The notes: generated from the letters alone by a model not told the origin. Numbered from the stretch's first letter, positions 51,260-61,295 are shown. The stretch is DNA of 64,000 nt from Streptomyces sp. NBC_01431 (GCF_036231355.1 NZ_CP109496.1:2170001-2234000); one strand, 5' to 3'. A program made the numbers and translations.

Positions 51260-51545
51260 CTAGATCGTCCGCTCGCCAGTCGAGCAGTTGTCCGGCCTCC
51301 ATCCGGCGTACCCGCCCCTCGAAGCGCTGCCGCGGCCTCCGATCGTGGGAGACGATCATGACCGACCCGACATCGGGTTCCACCAGGCCCATCAGCTCCT
51401 TGAGCAAAGTCGACCCGCCCACCCCGTCGCCCCGCGGACCAACACCTTCTCGCCGGCCGACTCCGCCATCTCGGGCACGGTCAGCCGATCCCCGATCCAT
51501 CCCCGCCCTCGCCTCGATCAGCCGTCCGCCCCGCTGTGCGCCCAC
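51260..51545 (-). pseudogene. Decayed ABC-F ATPase gene
   Basis: Minus-strand fragments read RLTVPEMAESAGEKVLVRG, then after a frame change DGVGGSTLLKELMGLVEPD with GSV, and directly MIVSHDRRPRQRFEGRVRR with MEAGQLLD. In intact ABC-F proteins the Walker A and the SHDRR segments are over 100 residues apart, so the middle is deleted. The Walker A site also has a frameshift and the lysine is lost (VGGST for VGKST). ABC-F proteins protect ribosomes from antibiotics or regulate translation. The 51546-51685 stretch has further coding-like codon bias but no recognisable sequence. Confidence 0.8.
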
Positions 51546-51685
51546 GTCTCAGCTGCCATGCCCAGACGGGCGCCGAGGTGACGGATTCGTTCACCGACGC
51601 CGCCTCGGCCGCCGCCCCCATCGCGTTGATCGCCGCCGCCCGGACAGACGCGTTCGTGAAGTCCCCTATGGACACGGGGAGTTGA

Positions 51686-52291
51686 TCAGACCGTCCAGTC
51701 CGCGTCGAGCTGGACGACGTCGCCGGACAGGGCCGCCAGATCGGTCTCGGTCTGCGCTCGCAGCGAGAGCCGCTCGACCCGCTCGGCCCGGTACTTTCCG
51801 TGCTCGGCCGTCGACTGCCACATGGAAAGCACGAGGAACTCATGGCCGGGCGCCTCGGCGAACACGCCGCGCAGCATGCCCGGCGAGCCGGCCATCGCGG
51901 GGTTCCAGACCTTCTCCTGCATCAGCGCGAAGTGCTCGACCCGTTCCTCATGCACCTTGCAGTGCGCCACCCGGACCACGTCCGCGTCGGTGAAGCGTGG
52001 TTCGAAGCCGGTCTTCACATCGAAGCGATGGTCGAAGAGCTTCGCTTCGATGTCCTTGTACGTGCCGGACTGCCCCGCTGCGAGCCGGTCGTGCGCCCGC
52101 GCCATGAAGGAGTCGTAGAACGCACGGCTCTCCCAGAAACCGAAGACATGCGCCACATCCGGCCGTCTCCGGCTCCAGCCGCCGCCCTGCCCCCGGAAAC
52201 CGGGCTCGCCCAGTAACCCCGCCCATTTCCGCTGCCCCCGCTCGAAACCGCGGCGGTCCACCACGGTGCAGCGAATCCACTTGACCAGCAC
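51686..52291 (-). CDS. DUF4937-domain (YdbC-like) protein
   Basis: 201 residues. MLVKWIRCTVVDRRGFERGQ and FRGQGGGWSRRRPDVAHVFG followed by FWESRAFYDSFM fit DUF4937; the second half (VVRVAHCKVHEERVEHFALM) is a ferredoxin-like dimeric alpha-beta barrel of the antibiotic-monooxygenase type. The start is GTG, with a poor ribosome-binding site. Function unknown. Confidence 0.82.
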   Translation of the reverse strand: MLVKWIRCTVVDRRGFERGQRKWAGLLGEPGFRGQGGGWSRRRPDVAHVFGFWESRAFYDSFMARAHDRLAAGQSGTYKDIEAKLFDHRFDVKTGFEPRFTDADVVRVAHCKVHEERVEHFALMQEKVWNPAMAGSPGMLRGVFAEAPGHEFLVLSMWQSTAEHGKYRAERVERLSLRAQTETDLAALSGDVVQLDADWTV

Positions 52292-52414
52292 CGCGCCATC
52301 GTACGGCGCTACACCATGCCCCCGTCATGCTCCGGCGGAGTACGTCCGCAGCAATATGCCGCGCCGCCCGAAACCCAGTTCAACGCCGAACACGGGGCCG
52401 AGAATCCCGGTCAC

Positions 52415-53227
52415 TCAACCCACCCCCAATGCACCCAGTTGTACGAGATCCGACTGCTCCATCACGATAGCGAAGACCTCTGACAACACCCGGCCGAGCT
52501 CGTTCGCGGGCACTCTGCGCCGCTCCACCGTTCCGTCCGTACGCACCGTGGTCAGCTCATCCCTGACCAGGCCCCACCGCACTCCGGGCGACGTCCGCTG
52601 TGCCACGACCTGGCCCACGAAGCGGGACTGGGGGTGCGAGGAGCTGTAGTGGTTCATGACCGTGAAGTCGGCGGGGTAGAGCGTCTGCGGGGCGAAGGCG
52701 TAGAGGTCGACCCAGCCTTCGGGCCGCAGGGACCGCAGCACCTGGGTTCCATCGGCTTCGGTGCTGATCCCGAAGGTCCAGCCGCCCTGCTCCACCACCG
52801 CGCCGTCCCGCAGCGGCACCGGTTCGAGCGGCCCTTGACTCCCGAACCCCGTGTCGCACAGCCATGGTTCGCCATCGACGGTGACCACCAGCAGCGCATG
52901 GGTCACCGGTGGCAGCACGGTGCCGCGGGACCGGTTGCGGGCCCCACGCCCGCCGACCTCGAAGCCGAGGCGCTCCAGTACGGCGGCGAACAGCGAGTTC
53001 TGCTCGTAGCAGTAGCCTCCGCGCGCCTGCCCAACGAGCTTGCTCAGCAGGCTCTTGACGTCCAGTGGCACACCGCGGCCGAGCGCCACGTCCAGGTTCT
53101 CGAACGGTATGGCCAGCACATGCGCACGGTGCAGCTCCCGCAGGGTACGAAGCGTGGGCGACGCGTCACCGTCGTAGCCGATCCGCCCGAAGTACGCCTC
53201 CACATCGATGTCTTGACCGTTCCACAT
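52415..53227 (-). CDS. nat: Arylamine N-acetyltransferase
   Basis: 270 residues. The Cys-His-Asp triad is C73 (RGGYCYEQN), H110 (VTHALLVV) and D125 (CDTGFGSQG), all in family context. PFENLDVALGR is the usual N-terminal signature. It transfers acetyl from acetyl-CoA to arylamines or hydrazines; related enzymes also close ansamycin rings. No polyketide gene is nearby, so a detoxification role is more likely. The ATG follows GGGGGA; a longer in-frame version has no support. Confidence 0.92.
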   Translation of the reverse strand: MWNGQDIDVEAYFGRIGYDGDASPTLRTLRELHRAHVLAIPFENLDVALGRGVPLDVKSLLSKLVGQARGGYCYEQNSLFAAVLERLGFEVGGRGARNRSRGTVLPPVTHALLVVTVDGEPWLCDTGFGSQGPLEPVPLRDGAVVEQGGWTFGISTEADGTQVLRSLRPEGWVDLYAFAPQTLYPADFTVMNHYSSSHPQSRFVGQVVAQRTSPGVRWGLVRDELTTVRTDGTVERRRVPANELGRVLSEVFAIVMEQSDLVQLGALGVG

Positions 53228-53406
53228 CGCGATCCCCCGAAGGTCCCGGCGGCCCTGTCGGCCCCCACCCCGCACAATGATCACCGCACCCCGCGCCGCG
53301 CACCAACCCATTGTTCGAGGTCGGCGTCCACAGGTCGGATTCCTCCCTGAACGTGTCAGCATGGGAAGCACGCGGGGCTGCGGCTAAGGCTCGGGGAGGG
53401 GTTTGG

Positions 53407-53937
53407 ATGAGCGGCATAAGCAAAGGGCTCTCAATGGTCGAGGTGGCGCTCCGATGGGACCCCAGCCCGCTCGGCTCGCCCGCCCACGACCTCGATGTGG
53501 TCGCGGGCGTCTATCCGGCACTCGCCCCCTACGGATCGCCCGCCTACGTGGTGTACTTCGGCAGCCGTTCACCGGACGGCACGATCGAACTGAACCGGGA
53601 CAGCCAGACCGGCCAGGGACTCGGCTACGACGAGGTCATGACCCTGGACCTCGCCCGTATGGCCGCCGACCAAGCACGTGTGGTGGTCGGCGTGGTCATC
53701 CAACAGCGGGCGGGGCGCCTTGTGTTCGGCGAAGTCGCCAACCCGGGCGTCCGCGTCCGTGACGGACATGCCGAACTGTCGAACCACGACTTCCGCGAGG
53801 TGGGCGACGCCAGAGCCACAACGGTGGCGGAGTTCGTCCGCGCCGAGTCCGGCTCCTGGGAATTCCGGGAGAACATCCACGGGTTCGACCTTGACCCGGA
53901 TGCCTTCATCGCCGCTATGGGGGCCGCCGTCGCCTGA
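53407..53937 (+). CDS. TerD-family protein
   Basis: 176 residues. VEVALRWDPSPLGSPAHDLD opens a TerD calcium-binding fold, followed by FGSRSPDGTIELNRDSQTGQ, GYDEVMTLDLARMAADQARV and a C-terminal EFRENIHGFD. Family members bind calcium and take part in stress or tellurite responses. Only one is present, without TerB, TerC or TerZ partners. GGAGGGG precedes the ATG. Confidence 0.85.
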   Translation: MSGISKGLSMVEVALRWDPSPLGSPAHDLDVVAGVYPALAPYGSPAYVVYFGSRSPDGTIELNRDSQTGQGLGYDEVMTLDLARMAADQARVVVGVVIQQRAGRLVFGEVANPGVRVRDGHAELSNHDFREVGDARATTVAEFVRAESGSWEFRENIHGFDLDPDAFIAAMGAAVA

Positions 53938-54087
53938 CGTGGAGGACGGCGTCGCTCCACCGTGTCGCGCGCCCTGCGCCGAGGCCAACGGCCCGGCCCC
54001 GTTCGTTCGGGCGCATTCCAAAGGCGGCCGCCGGGAGGCCCGGTGGGTCGTCAGGCGCGGCAGCGCGGGTCATCCGCCACGGACACG

Positions 54088-54123
54088 ACGAAGGGGACCG
54101 GCCCTTGGACCGGTCCCCTTCGT
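54088..54123. terminator. Bidirectional terminator between the TerD-like gene and nrdJ
   Basis: A perfect 14-bp stem (ACGAAGGGGACCGG with its complement) with an 8-nt loop, between two converging genes. Confidence 0.92.
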
Positions 54124-54188
54124 GAGCTGCTGGTCAGCTACCCGCGCGGACTACGTCGGACGGTGTGTCCGACGCGATCGTGCCCGTT

Positions 54189-57089
54189 TCAGCTGCAACC
54201 GCTGGTCGAGCCGCAGCCCTCGCAGATGTAGCAGGAGCCCGCCCGCTGCATCTTCGTACCGCAGGAGAAGCAGAGCGGCGCGTCCGCGCTGATGCCGAGC
54301 TGCATCTCCACCAGCTCCGCGGAGGTGTGCGCGACCTTCGGGGCCTCGACCGCGACCGGCGTCGGGGACGAGACGGCCTTCAGGGTCTCCGTCTGGCGCG
54401 GCGCGGACTGGGCCAGGCCCTCGACGTCCATCTCGTCGTCCTCGAAGCTCGGCTCGTACGAACCGGTCTCCAGGTGGCGCTGACGCTCTTCGGCGGAGTG
54501 GATGCCGAGCGCCGAGCGGGTCTCGAACGGCAGGAAGTCCAGCGCCAGGCGGCGGAAGATGTAGTCGACGATCGACTGCGCCATCCGCACGTCCGGGTCG
54601 TCCGTCATGCCGGCCGGCTCGAAGCGCATGTTGGTGAACTTCGAGACGTACGTCTCCAGCGGCACGCCGTACTGGAGGCCGACGGAGACGGCGATGGAGA
54701 AGGCGTCCATCATGCCCGCGAGGGTGGAGCCCTGCTTGGACATCTTGAGGAAGACCTCGCCCAGGCCGTCGTCCGGGTAGGAGTTGGCGGTCATGTAGCC
54801 CTCGGCGCCACCGACCGTGAAGGAGGTGGTGATCCCCGGGCGGCCCTTGGGGAGGCGCTTGCGGACCGGACGGTACTCGACGACCTTCTCGACCGCGGCA
54901 CGGATGGTGTCCTCGGCCTTGGCGGTGACCGCCTCCTTCTCCTTCTCCTTCTCCTTGGTCTTCGCGGAGAGGGGCTGGCCGACCTTGCAGTTGTCGCGGT
55001 AGATGGCGAGCGCCTTGACGCCCATCTTCCACGCCTCGAAGTAGACCTCTTCGACGTCCTCGACCGTGGCGGTCTCGGGCAGGTTGACCGTCTTGGACAA
55101 GGCGCCCGAGATCCACGGCTGGATGGCCGCCATCATGCGGACGTGGCCCATCGCGGAGATGGAACGCTCACCCATGGCGCAGTCGAAGACCTCGTAGTGC
55201 TCGGTCTTCAGGCCCGGGGCGTCGATGACGTTCCCGTTCTCGGCGATGTGGGCGACGATCGCCTCGATCGCCTCCTCCTGGTAGCCGAGGCGGCGCAGCG
55301 CCTGCGGCACCGTGCCGTTCACGATCTGCATCGAGCCGCCGCCGACCAGCTTCTTGAACTTGACCAGGGCGAGGTCGGGCTCAAGACCGGTGGTGTCGCA
55401 GGACATCGCGAGACCGATGGTGCCGGTGGGCGCGATGACCGAGGCCTGCGCGTTGCGGAAACCGTTCTTCGCACCGAGGTGAATGACGTCCTGCCAGGCC
55501 TCCGTGGCAGCGGCCCAGATCGGGTTGTCCAGGTCGTCCACGTGCACGGCCACGGCGTTGGCGTCGGCGTGCTGCTTCATGACGCGCTGGTGCGGCTCGG
55601 CGTTGCGGGCGTAACCGTCGTACGGGCCGACGACCGCGGCGAGCTCGGCGGAGCGCTTGTACGAGGTGCCCGTCATCAGCGAGGTGATGGCGCCGGCGAG
55701 CGCGCGGCCGCCGTCCGAGTCGTAGGCGTGACCCGTGGCCATCAGCAGGGCGCCGAGGTTGGCGTAGCCGATGCCCAGCTGGCGGTAGGCGCGGGTGTTC
55801 TCGCCGATCTTCTGGGTCGGGAAGTCCGCGAAGCAGATGGAGATGTCCATCGCGGTGATGACCAGCTCGACGACCTTGGCGAAGCGCTCGACCTCGAAGG
55901 ACTGGTGGCCCTTGCCGTCGTCCTTGAGGAACTTCATCAGGTTCAGGGACGCGAGGTTGCAGGACGTGTTGTCCAGGTGCATGTACTCGCTGCACGGGTT
56001 CGAGCCGTTGATGCGGCCGGACTCGGGGCAGGTGTGCCAGTGGTTGATGGTGTCGTCGTACTGGATGCCGGGGTCGGCGCAGGCCCACGCGGCCTCGGCC
56101 ATCTTGCGGAAGAGCGACTTGGCGTCGACCTCTTCGATGACGTCACCGGTCATGCGGGCACGCAGGCCGAACTTGCCGCCGGCCTCGACGGCCTTCATGA
56201 ACTCGTCGTTCACACGGACCGAGTTGTTGGCGTTCTGGTACTGGACGGACGTGATGTCGTCGCCGCCCAGGTCCATGTCGAAGCCCGCGTCGCGCAGGGC
56301 GCGGATCTTCTCCTCTTCCTTCACCTTGGTCTCGATGAAGTTCTCGATGTCGGGGTGGTCGACGTCGAGGATGACCATCTTGGCCGCGCGGCGCGTGGCG
56401 CCACCGGACTTGATGGTTCCGGCGGAGGCGTCGGCACCGCGCATGAAGGAGACCGGGCCGGAGGCGTTGCCGCCGGAGGACAGCAGCTCCTTGGAGGAGC
56501 GGATGCGGGAGAGGTTCAGGCCGGCACCGGAGCCGCCCTTGAAGATCATGCCCTCTTCCTTGTACCAGTCGAGGATCGACTCCATGGAGTCGTCGACGGC
56601 CAGGATGAAGCAGGCCGAGACCTGCTGCGGCTGGGGCGTTCCGACGTTGAACCACACCGGGGAGTTGAAGCTGAAGATCTGGTGCAGGAGGGCGTACGCC
56701 AGCTCGTGCTCGAAGATCTCGGCGTCGGCGGGGGAGGCGAAGTAGCTGTAGTCCTCACCGGCCTTGCGGTAGGTCTTGACGATCCGGTCGATCAGCTGCT
56801 TGAGGCCGGTCTCGCGCTGCGGGGTGCCGACGGCCCCGCGGAAGTACTTGCTGGTGACGATGTTGACCGCGTTCACCGACCAGAAGTCGGGGAACTCGAC
56901 GCCACGCTGCTCGAAGTTGACCGAGCCGTCGCGCCAATTGGTCATGACGACGTCACGGCGCTCCCAGGCCACCTCGTCGTACGGATGCACGCCGGGGGTG
57001 GTGTGGATGCGCTCGATACGCAGACCCTTGGTGGCCTTGGAACCCTTGGCTCGGGAACCTCGTGCCGGGCCGCTCGCCGTCTCTGTCAT
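54189..57089 (-). CDS. nrdJ: Adenosylcobalamin-dependent (class II) ribonucleotide reductase
   Basis: 966 residues. Reduces ribonucleotides to deoxyribonucleotides using coenzyme B12. Sequence landmarks: NSPVWFNVGTPQPQQVSACF, KGGSGAGLNLSRIRSSKELL, CSEYMHLDNTSCNLASLNLM, CADPGIQYDD and the C-terminal Cys-rich CFSCGTKMQRAGSCYICEGC. GGGAGG lies 6 bases before the ATG. It is downstream of nrdR with a 154-bp gap and is expected to be repressed by NrdR as in S. coelicolor. No B12 riboswitch is visible in the gap. Confidence 0.96.
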   Translation of the reverse strand: MTETASGPARGSRAKGSKATKGLRIERIHTTPGVHPYDEVAWERRDVVMTNWRDGSVNFEQRGVEFPDFWSVNAVNIVTSKYFRGAVGTPQRETGLKQLIDRIVKTYRKAGEDYSYFASPADAEIFEHELAYALLHQIFSFNSPVWFNVGTPQPQQVSACFILAVDDSMESILDWYKEEGMIFKGGSGAGLNLSRIRSSKELLSSGGNASGPVSFMRGADASAGTIKSGGATRRAAKMVILDVDHPDIENFIETKVKEEEKIRALRDAGFDMDLGGDDITSVQYQNANNSVRVNDEFMKAVEAGGKFGLRARMTGDVIEEVDAKSLFRKMAEAAWACADPGIQYDDTINHWHTCPESGRINGSNPCSEYMHLDNTSCNLASLNLMKFLKDDGKGHQSFEVERFAKVVELVITAMDISICFADFPTQKIGENTRAYRQLGIGYANLGALLMATGHAYDSDGGRALAGAITSLMTGTSYKRSAELAAVVGPYDGYARNAEPHQRVMKQHADANAVAVHVDDLDNPIWAAATEAWQDVIHLGAKNGFRNAQASVIAPTGTIGLAMSCDTTGLEPDLALVKFKKLVGGGSMQIVNGTVPQALRRLGYQEEAIEAIVAHIAENGNVIDAPGLKTEHYEVFDCAMGERSISAMGHVRMMAAIQPWISGALSKTVNLPETATVEDVEEVYFEAWKMGVKALAIYRDNCKVGQPLSAKTKEKEKEKEAVTAKAEDTIRAAVEKVVEYRPVRKRLPKGRPGITTSFTVGGAEGYMTANSYPDDGLGEVFLKMSKQGSTLAGMMDAFSIAVSVGLQYGVPLETYVSKFTNMRFEPAGMTDDPDVRMAQSIVDYIFRRLALDFLPFETRSALGIHSAEERQRHLETGSYEPSFEDDEMDVEGLAQSAPRQTETLKAVSSPTPVAVEAPKVAHTSAELVEMQLGISADAPLCFSCGTKMQRAGSCYICEGCGSTSGCS

Positions 57090-57243
57090 TGCCGCCTCCC
57101 ATACGCGGGCAAAAACGCCCAAAAGTGCCTGAATGTTCCCAAGGCACGGTGTTTGTCTGTTGCCACGGGCGCAGCAGAAGCGCACCCCTGGCAGGTCCTG
57201 GATTGCCGCCGATCGGCGACCGCGGGCCGGTACGGCCCCGTGG

Positions 57244-57765
57244 TCAGTCGGCAGCGGTGGCGGGCACGGGGACCTCGGGGGTCGCGCCGGCCACGCACTC
57301 GTCTGATCGGTCTGTGGGGGGCCGCCGCTCGCGGAGTTCCACGATGGCGGCCTCGAAGTCTTCGAGCGTGTCGAAAGCTCGGTAAACGGACGCGAAGCGC
57401 AGGTACGCGACGAGGTCGAGCTCCTGCAACGGGCCGAGTATGGCGAGCCCCACGTCATGAGTGGTCAGCTCGGCGCTGCCGGTGGCGCGCACCGCCTCTT
57501 CGACCCGCTGGCCGAGTTTGGCGAGCGCGTCTTCGGTGACGGGCCGCCCCTGGCATGCCTTGCGGACGCCGGAGATGACCTTGGTGCGCGAGAAGGGTTC
57601 AGTGACGCCCGACCTCTTGATCACCATCAGTGAGGCCGTCTCCACCGTCGTGAAGCGACGGGAGCAGTCGGGGCACTGACGACGCCGGCGGATCGACGTG
57701 CCGTCGTCGGTCGTACGACTGTCGACGACACGGCTGTCGGGGTGCCTGCAGAAGGGGCAGTGCAT
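57244..57765 (-). CDS. nrdR: Transcriptional repressor NrdR
   Basis: 173 residues. The zinc ribbon uses C3, C6, C31 and C34 ([20 protein letters not shown]); the ATP-cone covers about 46-136 ([20 protein letters not shown]). It senses ATP/dATP and represses ribonucleotide reductase genes. AAGGAGGG precedes the ATG. Two NrdR boxes lie about 110-160 bp upstream. Confidence 0.96.
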   Translation of the reverse strand: MHCPFCRHPDSRVVDSRTTDDGTSIRRRRQCPDCSRRFTTVETASLMVIKRSGVTEPFSRTKVISGVRKACQGRPVTEDALAKLGQRVEEAVRATGSAELTTHDVGLAILGPLQELDLVAYLRFASVYRAFDTLEDFEAAIVELRERRPPTDRSDECVAGATPEVPVPATAAD

Positions 57766-57876
57766 GGTTCCCAACCCTCCTTCACAGCACGACTGAATAG
57801 CCTCACCGGGCCCGAAACCCCACCCGCGAAGCGACCACAAGCATAGGCGATGGCCGGGGTCTTGAAGGACCATGGA

Positions 57877-57922
57877 CCACAACTTCTGGGCGGCTACACC
57901 AATCCAACCACTAGATCTAGGG
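57877..57922 (-). promoter_or_regulatory. Tandem NrdR boxes upstream of nrdR-nrdJ
   Basis: On the minus strand CCCTAGATCTAGTGG (57922-57908) and GCCCAGAAGTTGTGG (57891-57877) are spaced exactly 31 bp apart, three helical turns, as in known NrdR sites. The first is a near-perfect palindrome; the second is a weaker match. They support autoregulation of nrdR and repression of nrdJ. Confidence 0.8.
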
Positions 57923-58243
57923 TTTTGCCGCCTGCCACGCCCTACCGCATGTCACTGGATCCCGCCCGCGACCCGGCACTTTCCGGCCGTCCACGAGATT
58001 ACGGGAAGCGCGTGGCAGCCGTGGATCGAGGGGTGCCGGATGACAGACTGTGCGTCGCTGCACCGCCGTCGCAAGCGACGCGCGGCAGCCGCTGGAAAGG
58101 TCCCTGAGGGGAGGTCGCCAAGCGTCCGCCCCGGCGATGAAGGGTACCGTAATCGACCGAATTGCCGTTCGACGGGCCCCTAGTCCGGGACTCGCACATA
58201 CACCCACCCGCAAGGCCACGTAACGCGTTCTGTATTTTTTCAC

Positions 58244-58259
58244 TCGAACGTGTGTTTGG
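58244..58259. promoter_or_regulatory. LexA (SOS) box upstream of lexA
   Basis: TCGAACGTGTGTTTGG matches the actinobacterial LexA pattern TCGAAC-N4-GTTCGA except two bases in the right arm. It lies 62 bp before the lexA start, consistent with autorepression. The rest of 57923-58320 shows no gene. Confidence 0.85.
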
Positions 58260-58320
58260 CGCAACCTTTCGAAAGCAACTACCGTTGTCCAGCTAGGGAG
58301 ACCAATCGAGAGGGGCCGAC

Positions 58321-59112
58321 GTGACCACCACCGCAGACAGTGCCACCATCACTGCCCAGGACCGCTCCCAGACCCGACTTGAGCCGGTGCATGCCATGAA
58401 TGACGCAGTCACGAACCAGGGAGCGGAGGCCTCACGGCCTGCCCGCTCGCTGCCCGGCCGACCTCCAGGGATCAGGGCGGACAGCTCTGGGCTCACCGAC
58501 CGGCAGCGGCGGGTCATCGAAGTCATCCGGGACTCCGTGCAGCGGCGCGGTTACCCGCCGTCGATGCGGGAGATCGGTCAAGCAGTCGGCCTCTCCAGCA
58601 CCTCGTCCGTCGCCCACCAGCTGATGGCCCTGGAGCGCAAGGGCTTCCTGCGTCGCGACCCGCACCGGCCGCGCGCGTACGAGGTACGCGGCTCCGACCA
58701 GCCGAGCAGTCAGCCCACCGACACCACCGGCAAGCCCGCCGCCTCATATGTGCCGCTCGTCGGACGCATCGCGGCCGGTGGCCCGATCCTCGCCGAGGAA
58801 TCGGTCGAGGACGTCTTCCCCCTCCCCCGCCAGCTGGTCGGGGACGGCGAGCTGTTCGTCCTGAAGGTCGTCGGAGACTCGATGATCGAAGCCGCCATCT
58901 GTGACGGCGACTGGGTCACGGTTCGCCGCCAGCCCGTAGCCGAGAACGGTGACATCGTCGCCGCGATGCTGGACGGCGAGGCCACGGTGAAGCGCTTCAA
59001 GCGCGAGGACAACCACATCTGGCTGCTTCCGCACAACGCCGCCTACCAGCCGATCCCCGGCGACGATGCGACCATTCTCGGCAAGGTCGTGGCGGTGCTC
59101 CGGCGGGTCTGA
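58321..59112 (+). CDS. lexA: SOS-response repressor LexA
   Basis: 263 residues. The winged HTH covers about 57-120 ([20 protein letters not shown]). The self-cleavage site is A152-G153 (RIAAGGP), with S187 (GDSMIEAAI) and K224 (ATVKRFKR) as the catalytic dyad. The N-terminal ~50 residues before the HTH are a variable extension; ATG at residue 26 is another possible start. GTG start with GAGAGGGG upstream. Represses DNA-repair genes until RecA* triggers cleavage. Confidence 0.95.
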   Translation: MTTTADSATITAQDRSQTRLEPVHAMNDAVTNQGAEASRPARSLPGRPPGIRADSSGLTDRQRRVIEVIRDSVQRRGYPPSMREIGQAVGLSSTSSVAHQLMALERKGFLRRDPHRPRAYEVRGSDQPSSQPTDTTGKPAASYVPLVGRIAAGGPILAEESVEDVFPLPRQLVGDGELFVLKVVGDSMIEAAICDGDWVTVRRQPVAENGDIVAAMLDGEATVKRFKREDNHIWLLPHNAAYQPIPGDDATILGKVVAVLRRV

Positions 59113-59133
59113 CGACCACCGCCGGCTCTGACC

Positions 59134-59168
59134 GGGCCCCGGGACCTCCTGCGCCGGTCCCGGGGCCC
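59134..59168. terminator. Bidirectional terminator between lexA and dinG
   Basis: A perfect 13-bp stem (GGGCCCCGGGACC with its complement) with a 9-nt loop between the converging genes. The remaining 120 bp up to the dinG stop hold nothing recognised. Confidence 0.9.
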
Positions 59169-59287
59169 TGCTCTGTCCTTGGGAGGGCCCCGCGAGCACG
59201 CCTGGGCGGGCTGGTGGTCCGGCCCAGGCTCCAGGCCTTACGAGCGGGACCTGCCGCACTACGAGCGAGGGCAGGGCCAGTCGGCCC

Positions 59288-61258
59288 CTACTTGCCGTCG
59301 GCCTTGGCCGCCGCGTCGATCGCGGCGAGCGAGCGTCGCGCCTGGTTACGGTCCGTGGTGTACCAGAAGTCGGGCAGTGAGGCCCGCAGATAGCTGCCGT
59401 AGCGGGCGTTGGCCAGCCGTGGGTCGAGCACCGCGACGACGCCCCGGTCTCCGGTCGCCCGGACCAGACGCCCCGCGCCCTGTGCCATGAGCAGTGCGGC
59501 GTGGGTGGCCGCGACAGCCATGAAGCCATTGCCGCCGCCCTGCTCCACCGCCTTCTGGCGGGCGCTCATCAATGGATCGTCGGGGCGCGGGAACGGGATC
59601 CGGTCCATGATCACCAGTTGGCAACTCGGCCCGGGGACGTCCACGCCCTGCCAGAGGGACAGCGTGCCGAACAGACAGGTCTTCGGGTCGGCGGCGAAGG
59701 ACTTGATCAGCTCGCCCAGGGTCTCCTCGCCCTGGAGCAGGATCGGATTCTCCAGCCGCCCGCGCAGTTCCTCGGCGGCCGCCTGGGCGGCTCGCATCGA
59801 GGAGAACAGGCCGAGGGTCCGGCCTCCGGCCGCCTCGACCAGTTCGGCCAGTTCATCCATCATGTCGGCGCGTGAGCCCTCACGGCCCGGCGTGGCCAGG
59901 TGCTTAGCGACGTACAGGATCCCCTGCCTGGGATAGTCGAAGGGCGAGCCGACATCGAGGCCCTTCCACTGCGGCACGTCCTCGCCGCCGGTGCCCTCGG
60001 GAGCGAGGCCGAGCGAGGCGCCCACCCCGTTGAAGTCGCCACCCAGCTTGAGCGTGGCCGAGGTCAGCACGACCGACCGGTCCGCGAAGAGCTTCTCCCT
60101 CAGCAGGCCGGACACCGAGAGCGGGGCGACCCGCAGCGAGGCACCGAAGCGATCGTGGCGCTCGTACCAGACGACGTCGTACTCGGAGCCATTGGTGATG
60201 CGCTCCGCGACGTTGTGCACGCTCTCCACCATGGCGAGGGCCTGCTTGCGCACGGCGTCCTCGTCCTGGACGGACTTGTCGCGGGTGGATCCGATCGCGG
60301 AGATCACCGTGCGAGCGGCGTCGCGCAGCGCCATCAGCGCATAGCCCAGGTCCTCCGGAATCTCCTCCAGGCGGCCCGGCAGGGCGAGCTCCATCAACCG
60401 CTCGAAGCCCTCGGCCGCGGTCTGGAGCTGATCGGCCGCCTTCTCGTTGACCAGCTTGGCACTACGTCGCACGGCCCGGTTGACCTGACCCGGAGTGAGC
60501 TCGCCGGTAGCGACGCCGGTGACCCGCGAGACCAGCTCATGGGCCTCGTCGACGATCAACACCTCGTGCTGCGGGAGCACCGGAGCGCCCTCGATCGCGT
60601 CGATGGCGAGCAGCGCGTGGTTGGTGACGACGACGTCGGAGAGTTTGGCGCGCTCGCGAGCCATCTCGGCGAAGCACTCCGCCCCGTACGCGCACTTCGT
60701 CGCGCCCAGGCACTCGCGGGAGGACACCGAGACCTGGCCCCATGCCTTGTCCGATACGCCCGGCGTCAGGTCGTCACGGTCGCCCGTCTCGGTCTCGTCC
60801 GCCCAGTCCCGCATTCTGAGCAGGTCCTGGCCGAGCTTGCTGGTGGGCGCGGCCGACTCGAACTGGTCGAAGAGCCCCTCGTCCTCGTCCTGCGGCGCGC
60901 CCTCGTGGAGGCGGTGCAGGCACAGGTAGTTGGAGCGGCCCTTCAGCATGGCGAACTGCGGGCGGCGCCGCAGCAGCGGGTGCAGCGCGTCCACCGTGCG
61001 CGGCAGGTCGCGCTCCACGAGCTGCCGCTGGAGCGCCAGCGTCGCCGTGGCGATCACGACGCGCTCCCCGTGCGCCAGGGCCGGCACCAGATAGCCGAGG
61101 GACTTTCCGGTGCCCGTCCCGGCCTGGACCAGCAGGTGGGAGCTGTCGTCGACGGCGTCGGCGACAGCCGTGGCCATGGTGACCTGGCCAGGCCGCTCCA
61201 CACCGCCGACGGCGGTGACGGCGGCGTGCAGGAGCTCGGGGAGTGAAGGCTTTGTCAT
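59288..61258 (-). CDS. dinG: DinG/XPD-family ATP-dependent helicase
   Basis: 656 residues. Walker A QAGTGTGKSLGYL, DEAH box (VLIVDEAHEL) and motif VI QGAGRLVRATGDRG are complete. Four cysteines for the Fe-S cluster are present (SNYLCLHRL; ECLGATKCAYGAECF). The helicase unwinds 5'-overhang DNA and R-loops. No LexA box was found before it in the 37-bp gap, so damage control, if any, would come from further upstream. Confidence 0.94.
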   Translation of the reverse strand: MTKPSLPELLHAAVTAVGGVERPGQVTMATAVADAVDDSSHLLVQAGTGTGKSLGYLVPALAHGERVVIATATLALQRQLVERDLPRTVDALHPLLRRRPQFAMLKGRSNYLCLHRLHEGAPQDEDEGLFDQFESAAPTSKLGQDLLRMRDWADETETGDRDDLTPGVSDKAWGQVSVSSRECLGATKCAYGAECFAEMARERAKLSDVVVTNHALLAIDAIEGAPVLPQHEVLIVDEAHELVSRVTGVATGELTPGQVNRAVRRSAKLVNEKAADQLQTAAEGFERLMELALPGRLEEIPEDLGYALMALRDAARTVISAIGSTRDKSVQDEDAVRKQALAMVESVHNVAERITNGSEYDVVWYERHDRFGASLRVAPLSVSGLLREKLFADRSVVLTSATLKLGGDFNGVGASLGLAPEGTGGEDVPQWKGLDVGSPFDYPRQGILYVAKHLATPGREGSRADMMDELAELVEAAGGRTLGLFSSMRAAQAAAEELRGRLENPILLQGEETLGELIKSFAADPKTCLFGTLSLWQGVDVPGPSCQLVIMDRIPFPRPDDPLMSARQKAVEQGGGNGFMAVAATHAALLMAQGAGRLVRATGDRGVVAVLDPRLANARYGSYLRASLPDFWYTTDRNQARRSLAAIDAAAKADGK

Positions 61259-61295
61259 AGCCAGTCCACCCTAAGGCTCGCCACTGACAATCCGA

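Noticed and set aside
57090-57243. B12 riboswitch before nrdJ
   Set aside because: The gap is too short and lacks the conserved B12-box sequence; NrdR control explains regulation.
61259-61295. SOS box upstream of dinG
   Set aside because: Nothing resembling TCGAAC-N4-GTTCGA in the 37-bp gap.
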